DNA from: Bosea sp. Tri-49
GTDB lineage: Bacteria; Pseudomonadota; Alphaproteobacteria; Rhizobiales; Beijerinckiaceae
Direction of reading: 5' to 3'
DNA: 64,000 bases
Assembly (NCBI RefSeq): GCF_003952665.1
Contig: NZ_CP017946.1
Span: forward strand, 4,545,001 to 4,609,000
A program made the translations under genes and the position numbers. The notes under the pieces are model-generated. The model saw nothing but the letters and a program-made list of their open reading frames with translations. It was not told the origin of the DNA and ran no database searches. Below, piece after piece: positions 52,589-60,994 of this stretch; the first letter of the stretch is position 1, and the number at the start of each line of letters is the position of its first letter.

Positions 52589-53536
52589 ATGAAGCCGACG
52601 ATCCTGATGGCGCCGCGCATGCCGGCGCCCCTGGTATCGCGCCTGGAGCAGCGATACCAGGTGCTTGGACCGATGAGTCATTCCGCACCGGACGCGCTGC
52701 CGTTGGGGGCGGACGCGGCGCGCGTGCTGCTGACGGTCGGTACCTGGAAAACCGACGCTGCCTTGATCGACGCCTTGCCCAGCCTCGGTCTCATCGCCTG
52801 CTACGGCACGGGCAATGAGGGCGTCGAGCGGGCCGCTGCCAAGGCGCGCGGCATCCTGGTCAGCAATGCCGCCGACGCCAACGCGACGAGCGTCGCCGAA
52901 CTCGCGGTGGGGCTCATGCTGGCGAGTGCCCGGCAGATCGGCGCGGCCGAACGCTTCGTGCGGGCCGGCCGTTGGCAAGGCAATGCGATCGAGCGCATGG
53001 CGCATGTGCCGGGCCTGGCCGGGCGCAAGCTCGGCATTTTCGGGCTGGGCGCCATCGGCCAGCGCATCGCGGTGCGGGCAACCGCTTTCGACATGACAGT
53101 CGGCTATCACAACCGCTCGCCACGGCCGGGGCTGCCCTATCAGTATCACGATAGCTTGGTCGGCCTCGCCGAATGGGCCGATATCCTGATGGTCTCGGTG
53201 CGCGCGAGCGTTGAGACGCGGCACGCGATCGATGCCGCGGTCCTGCGCGCGCTCGGTCCGCACGGCCATCTCGTCAACATATCGCGTGGCATTGCGGTCG
53301 ATGAAGCGGCGCTGATCGAGGCACTGGAGAACGGCACGATCGCGGGCGCGGCGCTCGACGTTTACGAGCACGAGCCTGTCGTTCCGGATCGGCTCAAGGC
53401 GCTGGAGAACGCAGTGCTGACGCCGCATATCGCGGCGAACGCAGAATCGGCTCAGATCGCCCAGCAGGAGCTGCTGCTCGCCAATCTGGAGGCGTTTTTC
53501 GCCGGCCGGCCGTTGCTGTCGCCGGTCGCGATCTAG
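52589..53536 (+). CDS. D-isomer-specific 2-hydroxyacid dehydrogenase
   Basis: A 315-aa NAD(P)-dependent enzyme reducing a 2-keto acid such as glyoxylate or hydroxypyruvate. The dinucleotide motif is KLGIFGLGAIGQRIAVRATA, the catalytic Arg is in LVNISRGIAVDEAALIEALE, the acid in ALDVYEHEPVVPDRLKALEN, and the His in VLTPHIAANAESA. GGAGG lies 10 bases before ATG 52589. It is a single gene, convergent with the L,D-transpeptidase. Confidence 0.93.
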   Translation: MKPTILMAPRMPAPLVSRLEQRYQVLGPMSHSAPDALPLGADAARVLLTVGTWKTDAALIDALPSLGLIACYGTGNEGVERAAAKARGILVSNAADANATSVAELAVGLMLASARQIGAAERFVRAGRWQGNAIERMAHVPGLAGRKLGIFGLGAIGQRIAVRATAFDMTVGYHNRSPRPGLPYQYHDSLVGLAEWADILMVSVRASVETRHAIDAAVLRALGPHGHLVNISRGIAVDEAALIEALENGTIAGAALDVYEHEPVVPDRLKALENAVLTPHIAANAESAQIAQQELLLANLEAFFAGRPLLSPVAI

Positions 53537-53571
53537 GCGATCGGCGAAAGAGGCAGTGCTTGCTCCAGTCG

Positions 53572-54099
53572 TCAGGGCGCGACGACGACCGGGGTGCCCA
53601 TGCGGACGCGAGCATACAGATCGATCACGTCGCTGTTGTGCATGCGAAAGCAGCCATAGGAGGCGGCGGTGCCGACGGAGCGCGGGTTGTTGGTGCCGTG
53701 GATGGCATATTGGCCGCCGGGGCCGAGGCCGATGACGCGCGCACCCATCGGATTGTTGGGGGCGCCACCCGGAATGACGTCCGGCAACCGCGGATTGTCG
53801 CGCTTGACCTCGGCCGGTGGGCTCCAGGCCGGATCGACCATGAGCTCCTCGACATATTTGACACCGCGCCACTGCTTGCCGGCCTTGCCGACGGCGATGG
53901 TGTAGCGCAGGGCCTGCCCCGGCGCGGCGATGTAATAGAGCTTCCGCTCGGCCGTCCGAATCAGGATGGTGCCGGGCTGGTAGCGATAATCGGGGAAGTC
54001 GACGACCTCGCGCGCCTGGGCGGGGCGCACCGCCAGCAGCATCAGCAGCGAGAGTGCTGCCGCGATGATGAGATCGATCGGTTCGTGCCGGCCCGCCAT
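53572..54099 (-). CDS. L,D-transpeptidase (YkuD domain)
   Basis: A 175-aa periplasmic cell-wall enzyme. Signal peptide/anchor LIIAAALSLLMLLAVRPAQA, then YQPGTILIRTAERKLYYIAA, and the active-site block AIHGTNNPRSVGTAASYGCF (His and catalytic Cys) followed by RMHNSDVIDLYARV. Here the usual SHGC is SYGC, a variant common in alphaproteobacterial members. Forms 3–3 cross-links or attaches proteins to peptidoglycan. Its N-terminus resembles the 30-aa peptide encoded just upstream. Confidence 0.93.
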   Translation of the reverse strand: MAGRHEPIDLIIAAALSLLMLLAVRPAQAREVVDFPDYRYQPGTILIRTAERKLYYIAAPGQALRYTIAVGKAGKQWRGVKYVEELMVDPAWSPPAEVKRDNPRLPDVIPGGAPNNPMGARVIGLGPGGQYAIHGTNNPRSVGTAASYGCFRMHNSDVIDLYARVRMGTPVVVAP

Positions 54100-54151
54100 G
54101 GTTCTCTCCCTGCGTGTCCCAACGCTTCAGGAGGATTTGGGCGGTTGCCGG

Positions 54152-54190
54152 TGAATCGAGGGTTCAGCAGCATAGTGAACCCTCGATTCA
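54152..54190. other. 15-bp perfect hairpin between the 30-aa peptide gene and the L,D-transpeptidase
   Basis: TGAATCGAGGGTTCA (54152–54166) and its exact complement (54176–54190) enclose a 9-nt loop. No T-run follows on either strand, so it is more likely an mRNA structure or operator than an intrinsic terminator. It ends 52 bases upstream of the transpeptidase start. Confidence 0.75.
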
Positions 54191-54220
54191 GCATGAATCC
54201 GGGCTTAACCGGCTGATTCC

Positions 54221-54313
54221 TCAGGCGATGGCGCCGCCGATGGTCAGGGTTGCCAGCAGCAGCGACAGCAGGGCGGCGAGGAGCAGGTCGATCGGACCGT
54301 GCGGGATGCTCAT
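54221..54313 (-). CDS. 30-aa membrane peptide similar to the L,D-transpeptidase N-terminus
   Basis: The frame has GGAGGA seven bases before ATG 54311–54313 and encodes PHGPIDLLLAALLSLLLATL followed by TIGGAIA, a single hydrophobic helix. Aligned without gaps to the first 20 residues of the transpeptidase, 12 are identical (shared PIDL…AA…LSLL). An 18-codon frame upstream (54310–54366) overlaps its ATG as ATGA. Function unknown; it may be a duplicated signal segment that became a free peptide. Confidence 0.6.
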   Translation of the reverse strand: MSIPHGPIDLLLAALLSLLLATLTIGGAIA

Positions 54314-54467
54314 GACGGAATCCTCCGGCGCCGCGATCCGACATCCGGCGGCGCCAGCCCCGTCATGACGGAACCGGTCGGTACGGTCCACGACCGAAGG
54401 TGACCGGCGTGAACGGCCCGTTAAGCACTCGTGCGGGGTTTACGGAAAACTGAACGGGAGGCGAAAT

Positions 54468-54914
54468 TCAGGCTTTCTCGACCACGAGCGTTGCCCCCTC
54501 GACCCGCACGACGCGGATCTCGGTGCCGGCGAGCAGTTCGGGGCCGGTGACGCGCCAGGAGGAATCACCGACGCGGATGCGGCCTTCGCCGCCGGCCATG
54601 GTCGCCTCCAGCTTGAAGACCTTGCCGATCAGCTGACGGCCGCGATCGTTCAGGCCCGAGGCGGCATCGGGCTCTTCGCCCCGGCGGCGGGTGATGGCGC
54701 GGCCAGCAAGGACGCTGGCGACGGCGAGAACCGCGAAGACCAGCAAGGCGCCCTGCCAGGCGACGCCCGTGAGCCCGACGACGATGCCGGTCAGCAGCGC
54801 GGCGAGGCCGAACCAGAGCAGGAAGACGCCCGGTGCCAGCATCTCGCCGCCGATGAGGACGAGCCCGAGCACGACCCAGGCCCAGCCGCCGAGGGAGGCG
54901 AACCAGTCGAGCAT
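54468..54914 (-). CDS. NfeD family membrane protein
   Basis: A 148-aa protein with N-terminal membrane helices (WAWVVLGLVLIGGEMLAPGV, FLLWFGLAALLTGIVVGLTG, QGALLVFAVLAVASVLAG) and a C-terminal OB-fold (MAGGEGRIRVGDSSWRVTGP; TEIRVVRVEGATLVVEKA). NfeD proteins partner with stomatin-like SPFH proteins, here encoded two bases upstream, and are linked to membrane-domain organisation. Confidence 0.92.
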   Translation of the reverse strand: MLDWFASLGGWAWVVLGLVLIGGEMLAPGVFLLWFGLAALLTGIVVGLTGVAWQGALLVFAVLAVASVLAGRAITRRRGEEPDAASGLNDRGRQLIGKVFKLEATMAGGEGRIRVGDSSWRVTGPELLAGTEIRVVRVEGATLVVEKA

Positions 54915-54916
54915 GG

Positions 54917-55906
54917 TCAGCCCTCCACGGAGCGGCCGGCCGCGGGAACGGAGCCTGCCCGACGATTCGCTATCGCGTCATCGCCGAACACTGCCTTTGT
55001 GAGCTGGGCGATACCGCCGACGGTGCCGGCAAGGGCGGCAGCCTCGATCGGCACGATCACCACCTTGCTATTGGGGGCGCTCGCCATCGCTTTCAGCGCA
55101 TCGGTGTAGCGTTCGGCGATCAGGAAATTGGCGGCCTGGATGTCGCCGCGGCTGATCGCCTCGCTGACCATGGCGGTCGCTGCCGCTTCGGCCTGCGCCG
55201 AGCGTTCGCGGGCCTCGGCGTCGCGGAAGGCGGCTTCCCGCCGACCCTCGGCGGCGAGAATCTGCGATTGCTTCAGACCTTCGGCCTTCAGGATCTCGGC
55301 CTGGCGCATACCGTCCGCTTCCAGCACGGCGGCGCGCTTCTCGCGCTCGGCCTTCATCTGCCGGTTCATCGCGCCGACGATATCGGCCGGCGGCAGGATG
55401 TCCCTGATCTCGATGCGGGTGACCTTGACGCCCCAAGGTGAGGCCGCGGCGTCCATCACGCGCAGCAGCCGCTCATTGATCTCGTCGCGATGCGAGAGCA
55501 GTTGGTCGAGGTCCATCGAGCCGACCACCGTGCGGATATTGGTCATGGTCAGGACCATCAGTGCCTGATCGAGCGCCGAGACCTCGTAGCGCGCCTTGGC
55601 TGCGTCGAGGATCTGGTAGAAGGCGGCGGCGTCGATGCGCACGCCGGCATTGTCCTTGGTGATCGCTTCCTGCGAGGGAATGTCGAGCACCTGCTCCATC
55701 ACATTCACCTTGTGGCCGATCCGGTCGAAGAGCGGGATGATCAGCCCGAGGCCGGCGCCGAGCGTGCGCGAATAGCGGCCGAAGCGCTCGACAGTGAAGT
55801 TGTAGCCCTGCGGCACGGTGCGCACGCCGAGCGCGATCGCGATGACGACCGCGACGACCATCATGATCAGGGCGACCGTGGCGATATCCAAACCTTGCGA
55901 GCCCAT
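54917..55906 (-). CDS. SPFH/stomatin-like protein (QmcA type)
   Basis: A 329-aa membrane-anchored scaffold. One N-terminal helix (ATVALIMMVVAVVIAIALGV), the SPFH/band-7 domain (VPQGYNFTVERFGRYSRTLG, GLGLIIPLFDRIGHKVNVME, DIPSQEAITKDNAGVRIDAA, MTNIRTVVGSMDLDQLLSHR) and a long Ala/Glu-rich coiled coil (KAEREKRAAVLEADGMRQAE). Operon with nfeD. Confidence 0.94.
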   Translation of the reverse strand: MGSQGLDIATVALIMMVVAVVIAIALGVRTVPQGYNFTVERFGRYSRTLGAGLGLIIPLFDRIGHKVNVMEQVLDIPSQEAITKDNAGVRIDAAAFYQILDAAKARYEVSALDQALMVLTMTNIRTVVGSMDLDQLLSHRDEINERLLRVMDAAASPWGVKVTRIEIRDILPPADIVGAMNRQMKAEREKRAAVLEADGMRQAEILKAEGLKQSQILAAEGRREAAFRDAEARERSAQAEAAATAMVSEAISRGDIQAANFLIAERYTDALKAMASAPNSKVVIVPIEAAALAGTVGGIAQLTKAVFGDDAIANRRAGSVPAAGRSVEG

Positions 55907-55984
55907 CTCATCCCTTCTCCAGCTTCGGCGCAGCAGCCGCTCATCATAGCGATGTTTGCGAAGCTCTGATGCAGGCTCGCAGCG

Positions 55985-56482
55985 TCAGTTCTCCAGATAT
56001 TTGACCACGCGCCACATCATCTCGCCGACGGTGTTGCACTCCTCGTCGTTGAGGACGCCCATCATCGCCTCGATCTTGTTGGTGTGGATCGCCAGCGCCT
56101 TGCGGGTCAGCACCTCGCCTTCCGGCGTCAGCCAGAGCCGGCGCACGCGGCGGTCGGTGTCGTCATTGCGGCGCTCGATCAGGCCGCGCCGCTCAAGCTC
56201 GGGCAGGAGCATGCTCATGGCACTACGGCCGACGAGCAGTTTTTCGGCCAGCGCCTGCTGGGTCAACCCGGGTGTGCGGAAGACATTGGCGAGCACATCG
56301 TAATGCGCGAGCTGGATACCGAGCGGCGCCAGCGCCTCCGAGAAGACCTTCTTCCAGAGCTGGTGCATGCGTGCGACTGCGAGCCAGTTCTTGAAGCGCG
56401 GTAGCTCCCAGGGCAGGCGCGATCCGCCGGTGCCTTCCGGCTCATCCGCGGATTTAGAAATCGGCTCTTGCATTTTGTTCAT
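55985..56482 (-). CDS. MarR-family transcriptional regulator
   Basis: A 165-aa winged-helix protein. HTH and wing: TPGLTQQALAEKLLVGRSAM, SMLLPELERRGLIERRNDDT and DRRVRRLWLTPEGEVLTRKA. The N-terminal ~30 residues are polar and variable. Start ATG 56480–56482 or 56471–56473. It diverges from an alpha/beta hydrolase gene with only 45 bases between; that gap is filled by inverted TGAAC repeats that should be its operator. Confidence 0.92.
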   Translation of the reverse strand: MNKMQEPISKSADEPEGTGGSRLPWELPRFKNWLAVARMHQLWKKVFSEALAPLGIQLAHYDVLANVFRTPGLTQQALAEKLLVGRSAMSMLLPELERRGLIERRNDDTDRRVRRLWLTPEGEVLTRKALAIHTNKIEAMMGVLNDEECNTVGEMMWRVVKYLEN

Positions 56483-56485
56483 GGC

Positions 56486-56510
56486 TGAACATAATAGTTC
56501 AAGACTGAAC
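56486..56510. promoter_or_regulatory. Candidate MarR operator
   Basis: TGAAC–ATAATA–GTTCA–AGAC–TGAAC: alternating half-sites giving two overlapping inverted repeats, followed by GAAC. It lies 4–28 bases upstream of the marR start and 18 bases upstream of the hydrolase start, so binding would block both. Confidence 0.6.
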
Positions 56511-56527
56511 GAACAGGGTATCCGATC

Positions 56528-57427
56528 ATGCCAAGCGCAGCCCTTCGCGTCATTCGTCCTCTCGTCCGTATCGGCAGCTTCATCGCCCCACGTACCGCTG
56601 GGCGCGCCGCTTTCAAGCTCTTCTGCACGCCGCCGCGCCAGCCGGGTCCGCAGACTCGGACCGGCAAGGCGATCATCGCTGCCCGCTTCCGGCTCGCACC
56701 CGCCATCAAACAGGCGGTATCCTACCCGTGCGGGACGGTCAGCACCTATCTGTTCGAACCAGAGCCTCGCTTGCAAGATGGCGATGGTCCGGCGCCGACA
56801 GTGATCCTGCTGCATGGCTGGAACAGCGAGGCGGCCTTCATGACCGCTTTCATCCAGCCGCTCTTGGCGCAGGGCTTCCGCGTCGTCGCCTATGACATGC
56901 CGGCGCATGGCACCTCGACCGGGGCCGAACTCAATATTCCGCTCGGCGTCGCTGCGCTCGCCGCCGTTGCCCGCGTCTTTGCCCCGGTGCATGCGATCGT
57001 CGCCCACTCCTTCGGTGGGGCGATTGCGCTGGCTGGACTCGCCCGCAGCGTGCCGGGCCAGCCGCGGGTCAGGACGAACCGGCTCGCTCTGGTCGCGGCG
57101 CCGTCCTCGGTCACGACGATCACCCGCAATTTCGGGGCGACGATCGGGCTTGGTCGTCGCGGCCAGGCGGCGCTGGAGCGGCGCATCCATAGTGTCGCCG
57201 GCAATCCGGTCGAGGCCTTCGAGGGGCGCGGGCAGCTAGAGGCGATCGGCCTGCCAACCCTGGTGATCCATGACCGGCAGGACCGCGAGCTCGATTTCCA
57301 TCATGCGCAGGCGCTGGCGGCCGCGGGGCCGTTCGTGACGCTGCAGGAGACGAGCGGGCTCGGGCACCGGCGGATTTTGCAGGCGAAACCGGTGCTGGAG
57401 GGCGTGACGCGGTTCGTGGTGGGGTGA
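56528..57427 (+). CDS. Alpha/beta hydrolase
   Basis: A 299-aa serine hydrolase. The oxyanion loop is VILLHGWNSEAAFM, the nucleophile elbow AHSFGGAIALAGLA, the acid lies in VIHDRQDRELDFHHA and the His in ETSGLGHRRILQ. The N-terminal ~60 residues are basic and hydrophobic but not a clear signal peptide. Divergent from marR; likely substrate-inducible esterase or thioesterase. Confidence 0.87.
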   Translation: MPSAALRVIRPLVRIGSFIAPRTAGRAAFKLFCTPPRQPGPQTRTGKAIIAARFRLAPAIKQAVSYPCGTVSTYLFEPEPRLQDGDGPAPTVILLHGWNSEAAFMTAFIQPLLAQGFRVVAYDMPAHGTSTGAELNIPLGVAALAAVARVFAPVHAIVAHSFGGAIALAGLARSVPGQPRVRTNRLALVAAPSSVTTITRNFGATIGLGRRGQAALERRIHSVAGNPVEAFEGRGQLEAIGLPTLVIHDRQDRELDFHHAQALAAAGPFVTLQETSGLGHRRILQAKPVLEGVTRFVVG

Positions 57428-57431
57428 TTTC

Positions 57432-57570
57432 CCTTCTTCCCTCGGGGGGAGAAGGTCCCGGCAGGGGGATGAGGGCGGTCCGACTGGGTGAACAGCGGAT
57501 AAGGTTGCGGCTACCCTTCCCTCATCCGTCAGCGCTTCGCGCTGCCACCTTCTCCCCCGAGGGGAGAAGG
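57432..57570. repeat. Inverted pair of dispersed repeats between convergent genes
   Basis: The right copy contains CCTTCTCCCC–CGA–GGGGAGAAGG (57548–57570, perfect 10-bp stem) preceded by CCCTCATCCGTCAGCGCTTC. The left copy (57432–57475) is a degenerate inverse: CCTTCTTCCC…GGGGAGAAGG then GGGGGATGAGGG. Sequences of this form recur between genes in many Hyphomicrobiales genomes (from memory). Between the hydrolase (+) and hemH (−) it can act as a two-way terminator. Confidence 0.65.
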
Positions 57571-57585
57571 AAAACTCGCGCCTAC

Positions 57586-58623
57586 TTACACCCAGCCCAT
57601 CAACTCCCGGCGGACCACCGCCTCGATCACCTGCATGCCCTCCTCGGAATCGTTGAGGCAGGGCAGATAAGCGATCTTCTCGCCGCCATTGTGCATGAAG
57701 ATCTCGCGGTTCTCGACGTCGAGTTCCTCGAGCGTCTCCAGGCAATCGGCCGAGAAGCCGGGCGCGACGATGGCGAGCGATTTGGTACCTGCCTTGGCCA
57801 GCGCCTTCACCGTCTCGTCGGTATAGGGCTGCAGCCACTCGTCCGGTCCGAAGCGCGACTGGAAGGTCAGGCGGAAGCGTTCCTCAGACAGGCCGAGCTT
57901 CTCGCCCAGCAGCCGGGCGGTGACGGCGCACTGGCAGTAATAGGGGTCGCCCTTGAGCAGATATTCCTTCGGCATGCCGTGCAGCGAGCAGAGGATCACC
58001 TCCGGCTCGAAGGAGAGCTTGCCGAGCGAGGTCCGGATCGAGGCGGCGAGCGCGTCGATATAGGTCGGGTCGGCATAATAGGGATGGGCGACCCGCACGG
58101 TCGGCTGCCAGCGCATCTCCATGAGAGCGCGAAACGCCTGGTCGCAGGCGGTCGCCGAGGTCGGTGCGGCGTATTGTGGGTAGAGCGGCACCAGGAGGAT
58201 GCGGTCGCAGCCCTGGTCGAGCAGGCCCTTCAACCGGCTCTTCACATCGGGCAGGCCGTAACGCATTGCCCAGTCGACGGTGATGCGGTCGCCAGCCTCG
58301 CCCTTCAGGCGCTCGGCGAGCTTTTCGGTCTGTGCGCGTGTGATCGTCTTGAGCGGGCCTTCGTTGCGCTCATTGTTCCAGATCGAGGCGTAGTCCTTGC
58401 CCTTCCGGCTGGGGCGCGTCGACAGGATGATCAGGTTGAGGATCGGCCACCATTTCCAGCGCGGTTCCTCGATGACGCGGCGGTCGGAGAGGAATTCCTT
58501 GAGATAGGCCCGCATCGGGCGGTAGCTCGTACCCTCGGGCGTGCCGAGGTTCATCAGCAGCACGCCGATGCGGCCGCTTTTGATGGTTGCATGATCGGGC
58601 GGCAAACTGGGCTTGAGGCTCAT
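57586..58623 (-). CDS. hemH: Ferrochelatase
   Basis: Inserts Fe2+ into protoporphyrin IX, the last step of haem b synthesis. The 345-aa protein has RIGVLLMNLGTPEGTSYRPM, RILLVPLYPQYAAPTSATAC, CSLHGMPKEYLLKGDPYYCQ (metal-site His), TFQSRFGPDEWLQPYT and IVAPGFSADCLETLEELDVE. ATG 58621–58623 was chosen where homology begins; the frame is open further upstream into the divergent gene's leader. Confidence 0.95.
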   Translation of the reverse strand: MSLKPSLPPDHATIKSGRIGVLLMNLGTPEGTSYRPMRAYLKEFLSDRRVIEEPRWKWWPILNLIILSTRPSRKGKDYASIWNNERNEGPLKTITRAQTEKLAERLKGEAGDRITVDWAMRYGLPDVKSRLKGLLDQGCDRILLVPLYPQYAAPTSATACDQAFRALMEMRWQPTVRVAHPYYADPTYIDALAASIRTSLGKLSFEPEVILCSLHGMPKEYLLKGDPYYCQCAVTARLLGEKLGLSEERFRLTFQSRFGPDEWLQPYTDETVKALAKAGTKSLAIVAPGFSADCLETLEELDVENREIFMHNGGEKIAYLPCLNDSEEGMQVIEAVVRRELMGWV

Positions 58624-58775
58624 CACATCCGCTTTCGTTCGGCTGTGATTTAGACGAGTTACGGTTTTCGTCCAGTCGGGCCGTACGGGGTGCGACACTG
58701 CGTAAGCAGGGTCTCGCAAGCCGGCTAGGCTCTTGCTAGTCTTCGACCAAATCAAAACCGCAGGGGTTCGCGCCG

Positions 58776-60296
58776 ATGACCAAGATGACCCGCCGCCACG
58801 CACTTCGCGTCCTCGGCGCTCCCGCAGCGCTTGCCGCCACCGCGCCGGTCGCCAAGGCGCAGACGCCGCCCGCGACCTTCACGCTGCTACTGGTCAACGA
58901 CATCTACAAGATGAGCGACGACAAGGGCAAAGGCGGCTTCGCCCGGGCCTCCGGCATCGCCAAGGCCGAGCGGGCGCGCGGCGTGCCGGTGCTGTTCTGC
59001 CATGCCGGCGATTGCTACTCGCCCTCGCTGATGTCGGGTTTCGACCAGGGCGCCCATATCGTCGCCATGCAGAACAAGATGGGCATCGACGTCTTCGTGC
59101 CGGGCAATCACGAATTCGACTTCGGCAAGGAGAACTATCTCAAGCTCGCCGCCGCCCAGAGCTATCCGACCTTCGCGGCCAATCTGCGCGACGCCGCCGG
59201 CAATCCGCTGCCTGGGCACAAGGATTCCCAGATCTTCGAGCTCGGCGGTATCAAGGTCGGCGTGATCGGCACGACCTTCGACCCGACGCCGCAGCTCTCC
59301 AATCCCGGCGACCTGAAATTCTCCTCGACCATGGAGGCGTTGCGGCGCGAGGCGCGCAAGCTGAAGTCGGAAGGTGCCGACATCCTGGTCGGCGTGGTCC
59401 ATGCCGACCGGGCGATGGACTACGAGATCGTGCGTTCTCGCGTGGTCGACATCCTGCTCACTGGCCACGACCACGACCTCGCCATCGCCTATGACGGCAA
59501 GGTTGTGATGGTCGAGTCGAACGAGGAGGGCAATTACGTCACCGCGATCGACATCGCCGTCAGCGTCTCCGGCCAGGGCCAGGCGCGGCAGGTCTCGTGG
59601 ACACCGACCTTCCGCGTCAACGACAGCCGCGCCGCGACGCCCGATCCCGAGGTCGCCGCCATCGTCAAGGGCTATGAGAGCGAGCTCTCCAAGGAGCTCG
59701 ACGTCGAGATCGCGACGCTGGGCACCCCGCTCGATTCCCGCACTGCCATGATCCGCACCCAGGAGACCGCGATCGGCAACCTGATCGCCGATGCGATCAG
59801 GGCCGCGACGGGCGCGCAGATCGCCATCACCAATGCCGGCGGCATCCGCGCCAACAAGCAGTACGCGCCCGGCCACAAGCTCACGCGTCGCGATGTTCTG
59901 AGCGAGATGCCCTTCGGCAATGCCACCGTGATGGTAGAGATCACCGGCAAGGACGTGAAGGACGCGATCGAGAACGGCTTGCGCGATGCGCCGCAGGGCG
60001 CCGGGCGCTTCCCGGTGGTGTCGGGACTCACCTTCGAGGCCGATCTGAAGCAGCCGCAGGGCTCGCGCGTCACCTCCGTGAAGGTCGACGGCAAGGAGAT
60101 CGATCCGGCGGGCAAATACACCGTCGCCTCCAACAACTTCATGCTCTCGGGCGGCGACGGTTATACCGCGCTCGGGCGCGGCAAGACGCTGATCGGCCTG
60201 ACCGACGGCAAGCTGATGGCGAACGAGGTCATGGTCTATGTGCGACGGCTGGGAACGGTCGAGGCCAAGGTCGAGGGGCGGGCCGTCCTGAAGTGA
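58776..60296 (+). CDS. 5'-nucleotidase / UshA-like metallophosphatase, Tat-exported
   Basis: A 506-aa periplasmic phosphoesterase with a twin-arginine signal ([20 protein letters not shown]). The metallophosphatase domain has HAGDCYSP, VFVPGNHEFDFGKENYL, VVHADRAM and LLTGHDHDL; the C-terminal 5'-nucleotidase domain has GNLIADAIRAATGAQIAITN, EMPFGNATVMVEITGKDVKD and NNFMLSGGDGYT. The first metal motif, usually NDxHG, reads NDIYKM: the Asp is kept but the His is Tyr. It could still act on nucleotides or other phosphoesters. Its stop overlaps the ung start (GTGA). Confidence 0.9.
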   Translation: MTKMTRRHALRVLGAPAALAATAPVAKAQTPPATFTLLLVNDIYKMSDDKGKGGFARASGIAKAERARGVPVLFCHAGDCYSPSLMSGFDQGAHIVAMQNKMGIDVFVPGNHEFDFGKENYLKLAAAQSYPTFAANLRDAAGNPLPGHKDSQIFELGGIKVGVIGTTFDPTPQLSNPGDLKFSSTMEALRREARKLKSEGADILVGVVHADRAMDYEIVRSRVVDILLTGHDHDLAIAYDGKVVMVESNEEGNYVTAIDIAVSVSGQGQARQVSWTPTFRVNDSRAATPDPEVAAIVKGYESELSKELDVEIATLGTPLDSRTAMIRTQETAIGNLIADAIRAATGAQIAITNAGGIRANKQYAPGHKLTRRDVLSEMPFGNATVMVEITGKDVKDAIENGLRDAPQGAGRFPVVSGLTFEADLKQPQGSRVTSVKVDGKEIDPAGKYTVASNNFMLSGGDGYTALGRGKTLIGLTDGKLMANEVMVYVRRLGTVEAKVEGRAVLK

Positions 60297-60991
60297 GCGG
60301 CTTTCGCGAGGCGCTCGACGCCTTTCTGGTCTCGCCTGCCTCTGCCTCCTGGAGCGAGCTTGCCGTCTTCCGTGACGGCACGGCCGAACGCGCTTGCGCG
60401 GCCGTCGATGCCGAGGTCGCTGCGGGCCATGTCGTGGCGCCGGGGCCGGAGCGGTTTCTCGCGGCCTTGGCGCTGACCCCGCTCGACCAAGTGCGCGTGG
60501 TGATCCTCGGGCAAGATCCCTATCCGACGCCCGGTCATGCCAACGGCCTCGCCTTCTCCTATGTCGGGCCGCCGCCGCTGCCGCGCTCGCTGGTCAACAT
60601 TTACAGGGAGCGGGCCGAGGATCTTCACCTCGCCGCGCCTGCCGGCGGCGATCTCTCTGATTGGGCGAAGCAGGGCGTGCTGCTGCTGAACACCGCGCTG
60701 ACGGTCCGCGAGGGGGCGACACAGGCCGGCTCGCATCTGAAACTCGGTTGGCGGGCCGTGACGGATGCGATCCTTGCGGCCGTCTCGCAGCGGCAGCCGC
60801 ATGTCGCCTTCATGCTTTGGGGCTTACCGGCGCAAGCCAAGCGCGCGCTGATCGACGAGAGCAGGCACTTCGTCATCGCCAGCGCCCATCCCTCGCCGCT
60901 CTCGGCGCGGCGCGGCTTCTTCGGCTCGAAGCCGTTCAGCCAGGCGAATACCTGGCTGGCGGGGAAAGGTGAAACGCCGATCGCGTGGTGA
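60293..60991 (+). CDS. ung: Uracil-DNA glycosylase (family 1)
   Basis: A 232-aa DNA-repair enzyme that removes uracil. Active-site motif VVILGQDPYPTPGHANGLAF (catalytic Asp), LLLNTALTVREG, and the DNA-intercalation motif HPSPLSARRGFFGSKPFSQA. The start is GTG 60293, overlapping the nucleotidase stop by four bases, an unusual coupling of a periplasmic phosphatase with a repair enzyme. Confidence 0.95.
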   Translation: MSGFREALDAFLVSPASASWSELAVFRDGTAERACAAVDAEVAAGHVVAPGPERFLAALALTPLDQVRVVILGQDPYPTPGHANGLAFSYVGPPPLPRSLVNIYRERAEDLHLAAPAGGDLSDWAKQGVLLLNTALTVREGATQAGSHLKLGWRAVTDAILAAVSQRQPHVAFMLWGLPAQAKRALIDESRHFVIASAHPSPLSARRGFFGSKPFSQANTWLAGKGETPIAW

Positions 60992-60994
60992 GGG

